Of a DNA stretch of 34,383 bases, positions 31,184 to 34,383 are shown in pieces. The first letter of the stretch is position 1. The number at the start of each line of letters is the position of its first letter. Under the pieces are notes generated by a model. It worked only from the letters and a program-made list of their open reading frames with translations. It did no database searches and was not told the origin of the DNA. This DNA comes from Bacteroidota bacterium (lineage in GTDB: Bacteria > Bacteroidota > Bacteroidia > Cytophagales > Cyclobacteriaceae): NCBI GenBank assembly GCA_018267195.1, contig JAFDYY010000032.1, positions 1 through 34,383 on the forward strand, given 5' to 3'. Position numbers and translations under genes: made by a program.

Positions 31184-34100
31184 TTAAAGTTGTCCGCCTA
31201 CGCCTTTAAACTTTTCTATGAAAGCCGATATCCGCTGAAATACACTTTGCTTCTTTGTTAAATACTGCGGATTCAACGGACTCATTTTTGGCAGCAGCGC
31301 ATTCAGTTCTGTTCCGTTTTCACTGGCATATTCCCGTTTTAATGACGTGGTGATATATCGTTTTGCTGCTTCTTCATTTAAGTTCTCTTCGGCAATTAGT
31401 TCGGTGGCTTCTGCTTTCTGCTTTTGCTGTGCATACGCAAAGAATGAATCAATCACATTCGCTTTGTCCTGAAGGGTGTCAAGGTCGGTTTCGTTGATGA
31501 AATCCACTACCAAACTCTCTTTTGCTCTGTTGCCCACACTGGCACGAATAACCCTGCGTATTTCAGTAATTAAGGTGTCTTTGTCTTTCGTTTTTTTGTT
31601 ATGCTCAAAAATCAATTCAAGAATGTAATCCAGGTTTATTTCCTGCGATTTTAACAAGTCCACTTCAAACACTACATCATCCCAATCTAGTTTTGATTCT
31701 TCTGATGCTGCCCCGCCCTTCTCACGTCTTAACCAGTCACGTATATCATTGTAGGTTGAGCGGTAATCCTGAACGGTCCGCTCTTTTAGCAATTCTATTT
31801 TTTGCAGGGCGGCAATGTCCTCATCCGTTACAAAATGAGTATTCTTAAATGCTTCAACAGCTTCCGCATCATTGATGTCTATTTCCTGCAATGCTTTGAG
31901 ATGACTGAACTCATCATAATTCTGCAAGATGTTTTCTACCCGCAAATACTCTCCAAACAGTTTGGCAAATTCTTTTTTGTCTTTCTCTTTTACGATTGCA
32001 TCGGGGTTGGGGAATCTCTCCTTTAACTCTTTTACCACCTCTACATAACCTCTGCGTGCTTCCCCTGTAGCAATATCCGTAAAGCCCTCCAAATATTCTT
32101 TGTAGCTCTTTTCCAGCACTACATTTTTCGTATTGCTATTCCCAAAAAGTGTAATGGCATCAATGGTTGCTTTTTCTAAATTGCGGAAAGTAACAATGTT
32201 GCCAAAGGTTTTTGTAGCATCGTAAATTCTGTTGGTTCGTGAAAAGGCTTGAATTAAACCGTGATACCGCAAATTCTTATCAACAAAAAGCGTATTGAGT
32301 GTAGGGGCATCAAAACCGGTGAGGAACATGCCCACCACAATAATTAAATCAACCTCTTTGTTCTTTACCCGTTTGGCAAGGTCGCGGTAATAATTCTGAA
32401 ACTCATTGCTATCCACGCCATAACTAGTTTTGAACATCGAATTATAGTCATTGATGGCTTGGGTCAAAAACTCTTTGGCAGTAATACTCATTGCCGATGG
32501 CTCAAAGGTTTCATCCACTATTTCGCCTATGGCACTCTGCTCTTCGTTGGCTGCATAAGAAAAAATGGTAGCAATCTTTAAACGTTTATGGTTAGAAGGA
32601 TTGTAATCCGTCTCTGCGTTTTGCTGGTGGTTTAATTCCTCGTAATAGCATTTGGCTGCATCCACGCTGCTTACGGCAAACATGGCGTTAAAACCCTGGT
32701 TGCTTCCCTGATTTCTGTGTGTTTTTATGCTGAAATTTTGTAGGATGTATTGAGATATTTCTTTGATACGAGAAGGGTGGAGTAAAGCCGTTTTATTTTC
32801 TGCTGCACTTAGTTTTTTCTCGTCTTGTTCTGTTTCTATGCTTTTAAACTGCGGACGAACATCGTTGTAGTCCACTTTAAATTTCAATACTTTTTCATCT
32901 CGAATGGCATCGGTAATGACGTACGAATGCAACTCTCTGCCAAAAACACTGGCCGTAGTTTCTGCACCTAATGCGTTTTCGGGAAAGATGGGCGTACCGG
33001 TAAAACCAAATTGATAGTATTTCTTAAACTTCTTTTTCAGGTTCTTTTGCGCCTCGCCAAATTGCGAACGATGGGCTTCATCAAAAATGAAAACCACTTG
33101 CTTTTGATAAATGGCTAAATCACCCTCGGTTTTCATCAGGTTATTCAGCTTTTGAATAGTGGTAACAATAATCCTGTTGTCGGCCTGCTCCATGTTTCTC
33201 TTTAACCCTGCGGTACTGTCTGAACCGTTTACGCTGTCGGGCGAAAAGCGCTGGTATTCTTTCATGGTTTGAAAGTCCAGGTCTTTTCTATCCACCACAA
33301 AAATCACTTTATCAATAAATTCCAAATGTGTGGCTAAGAGTGCTGCTTTAAAACTGGTGAGTGTTTTTCCCGAACCGGTGGTGTGCCAAATATATCCGCC
33401 ACCTTCTGCACAGGACCATTTTTTTGACTGGTACGAACTTTCAATTTTCCACAACATGCGTTCGGTTGCCGCTATCTGGTAAGGCCGCATCACCAATAAA
33501 GTGTTGCTCACATCAAACACAGAGTAGGTAAGCAATACATGTAATAAAGTATGTTTTTGGAAGAATGTTGACGTAAAATCTTTTATGTCTTTAATCAGGG
33601 TATTGTCTGCCTTTGCCCAGTTCATGGTAAAGTCGAAACTGTTTTTGTTTCGCTCTACGGTATTGGCAAAATATCGGCTGTCGGTACCATTGGAAATAAC
33701 GAATAGCTGGATGTATTTAAAAAGCGAATTATCGCTATTGAAACTCTCTTTGCTGTAGCGATGCACCTGGTTAAACGCTTCACGAATAGCCACGCCCCGT
33801 TTTTTGAGTTCTACGTGCACTAAGGGTAGGCCGTTTACCAAAATGGTTACATCGTAGCGATTGGCATGGGTGCCTTTTTGTTCAAATTGAGAAATGACCT
33901 GCACCTTATTTCGTATGATATTCTTTTTATCAACTAAGTAGATGTTTTGGATATGCCCATCGTCAAACACAAAATCGTAAATATAATTATCGTGTATTTT
34001 TCGGCACTTATCTACAATGCCGTCACCGGGTTTATCTAAATACTCCTCTACAAAACGTAGCCACTCTGTATCCGAAAATGCAACATTGTTGAGCGATTGA

Positions 34101-34312
34101 ATTTGCATTCTTGCATTTGCCAGCAGGGTTTCGGGCGTATTTAAGTTTGTAGGATTTTCGTAGCCTTGATGGATGAGGTCTTGAATAAATTCCTTTTCCA
34201 GTGCTGCTTCTGTTTGATAAACAGCAGGTGCCTCATTCACCTCAAAATGCTTGGTGAATTTATCAAGTACAATGAAGTTGTTGGATTCGGCTATGGGAGT
34301 GTATGTGCTCAT
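31184..34312 (-). CDS. hsdR: type I restriction enzyme R subunit (EcoR124I-like)
   Basis: The 1042-residue product is a full-length HsdR, the motor and nuclease of a type I restriction complex that translocates and cuts DNA lacking the host methylation. The nuclease motif is D154 with E168-L-K170 ([14 protein letters not shown]). The helicase part has Walker A TGSGKT (312-317) and DEAH at 411-414 ([12 protein letters not shown]). Long stretches resemble E. coli EcoR124I (type IC) closely, as in [20 protein letters not shown] and the C-terminal [10 protein letters not shown]. hsdM and hsdS are not in the window and presumably lie upstream on this strand, past the right edge. A short tandem repeat lies just before the start. 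Confidence 0.95.
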   Translation of the reverse strand: MSTYTPIAESNNFIVLDKFTKHFEVNEAPAVYQTEAALEKEFIQDLIHQGYENPTNLNTPETLLANARMQIQSLNNVAFSDTEWLRFVEEYLDKPGDGIVDKCRKIHDNYIYDFVFDDGHIQNIYLVDKKNIIRNKVQVISQFEQKGTHANRYDVTILVNGLPLVHVELKKRGVAIREAFNQVHRYSKESFNSDNSLFKYIQLFVISNGTDSRYFANTVERNKNSFDFTMNWAKADNTLIKDIKDFTSTFFQKHTLLHVLLTYSVFDVSNTLLVMRPYQIAATERMLWKIESSYQSKKWSCAEGGGYIWHTTGSGKTLTSFKAALLATHLEFIDKVIFVVDRKDLDFQTMKEYQRFSPDSVNGSDSTAGLKRNMEQADNRIIVTTIQKLNNLMKTEGDLAIYQKQVVFIFDEAHRSQFGEAQKNLKKKFKKYYQFGFTGTPIFPENALGAETTASVFGRELHSYVITDAIRDEKVLKFKVDYNDVRPQFKSIETEQDEKKLSAAENKTALLHPSRIKEISQYILQNFSIKTHRNQGSNQGFNAMFAVSSVDAAKCYYEELNHQQNAETDYNPSNHKRLKIATIFSYAANEEQSAIGEIVDETFEPSAMSITAKEFLTQAINDYNSMFKTSYGVDSNEFQNYYRDLAKRVKNKEVDLIIVVGMFLTGFDAPTLNTLFVDKNLRYHGLIQAFSRTNRIYDATKTFGNIVTFRNLEKATIDAITLFGNSNTKNVVLEKSYKEYLEGFTDIATGEARRGYVEVVKELKERFPNPDAIVKEKDKKEFAKLFGEYLRVENILQNYDEFSHLKALQEIDINDAEAVEAFKNTHFVTDEDIAALQKIELLKERTVQDYRSTYNDIRDWLRREKGGAASEESKLDWDDVVFEVDLLKSQEINLDYILELIFEHNKKTKDKDTLITEIRRVIRASVGNRAKESLVVDFINETDLDTLQDKANVIDSFFAYAQQKQKAEATELIAEENLNEEAAKRYITTSLKREYASENGTELNALLPKMSPLNPQYLTKKQSVFQRISAFIEKFKGVGGQL

Positions 34313-34328
34313 ATTGTCTGAATCAGGA

Positions 34329-34383
34329 TTTACTTGATTTTAGGGTTTACTTGATTTTAGGGTTTACTTGATTTTAGGGTTTA
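34329..34383. repeat. 17-nt tandem repeat upstream of hsdR, running off the window
   Basis: Three perfect copies of TTTACTTGATTTTAGGG lie head to tail at 34329-34345, 34346-34362 and 34363-34379, and a fourth begins at 34380. The array ends 16 bases before the hsdR start codon. There are no spacers, so it is not CRISPR. On the hsdR strand the unit contains TAA in two of three frames, so it is not coding within an upstream gene as a continuous repeat. Confidence 0.9.

Noticed and set aside
34329..34383. Possible CRISPR array at the right edge
   Set aside because: The 17-base units are directly adjacent, with no spacers and no cas genes in view.

Overview
The window comes from a Bacteroidota chromosome, most likely an environmental Cytophagia-like lineage; the exact family cannot be set from this sequence. 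The evidence is consistent. Several genes and the tRNA cluster have TAnnTTTG -7 elements typical of this phylum, and gene starts usually lack a Shine-Dalgarno. There are many Bacteroidota-type families: DUF4296, DUF6090, DUF1573, Bat proteins and an HMA-AraC copper regulator. The sequence is moderately AT-rich throughout.

Layout. 1-356: a small membrane protein. 414-850: a tRNA cluster Ser(GCT), a truncated tRNA remnant, Arg(TCT), Pro(TGG), closed by a hairpin terminator. 817-6959: a carbohydrate locus with an AraC regulator divergent from a tightly coupled four-gene unit (PhyH-type dioxygenase, TIM-barrel sugar isomerase/epimerase, GH127-type lipoprotein, exported GH13). 6984-9730: mutS2 with an overlapping DUF4296 lipoprotein gene. 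9868-12708: a reduced Bat cluster (DUF58, BatD-like, BatA). 12756-18370: a DUF6090 membrane protein, a glutaryl-CoA dehydrogenase, an exported beta-propeller/caspase protein and a DUF1573 protein. 18452-23422: trpS, a nitroreductase, a conserved hypothetical, hpd and a phosphosugar mutase. 23444-27663: a copper module (HMA-AraC regulator, a DUF1697 bystander, CopA, a small HMA chaperone). 27702-30754: a Rnk/GreA-like factor, a doubtful small ORF, dnaN and pfkA. 30755-31183: a gene-free structured spacer. 31184-34312: hsdR of an EcoR124I-like type I restriction system, with a 17-nt tandem repeat just upstream of its start; hsdM and hsdS would lie beyond the right edge.

Most of the window is core genome. 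The accessory or unusual parts are the carbohydrate locus, which has no transporter, the secreted WD40-like/caspase protein, the copper regulator that carries its own CxxC metal-binding domain, and the restriction locus with its repeat and adjacent structured spacer. I see no CRISPR array, rRNA, transposase or phage gene. No single stretch is a clearly new system. The best candidates for one are the carbohydrate locus and the caspase protein.
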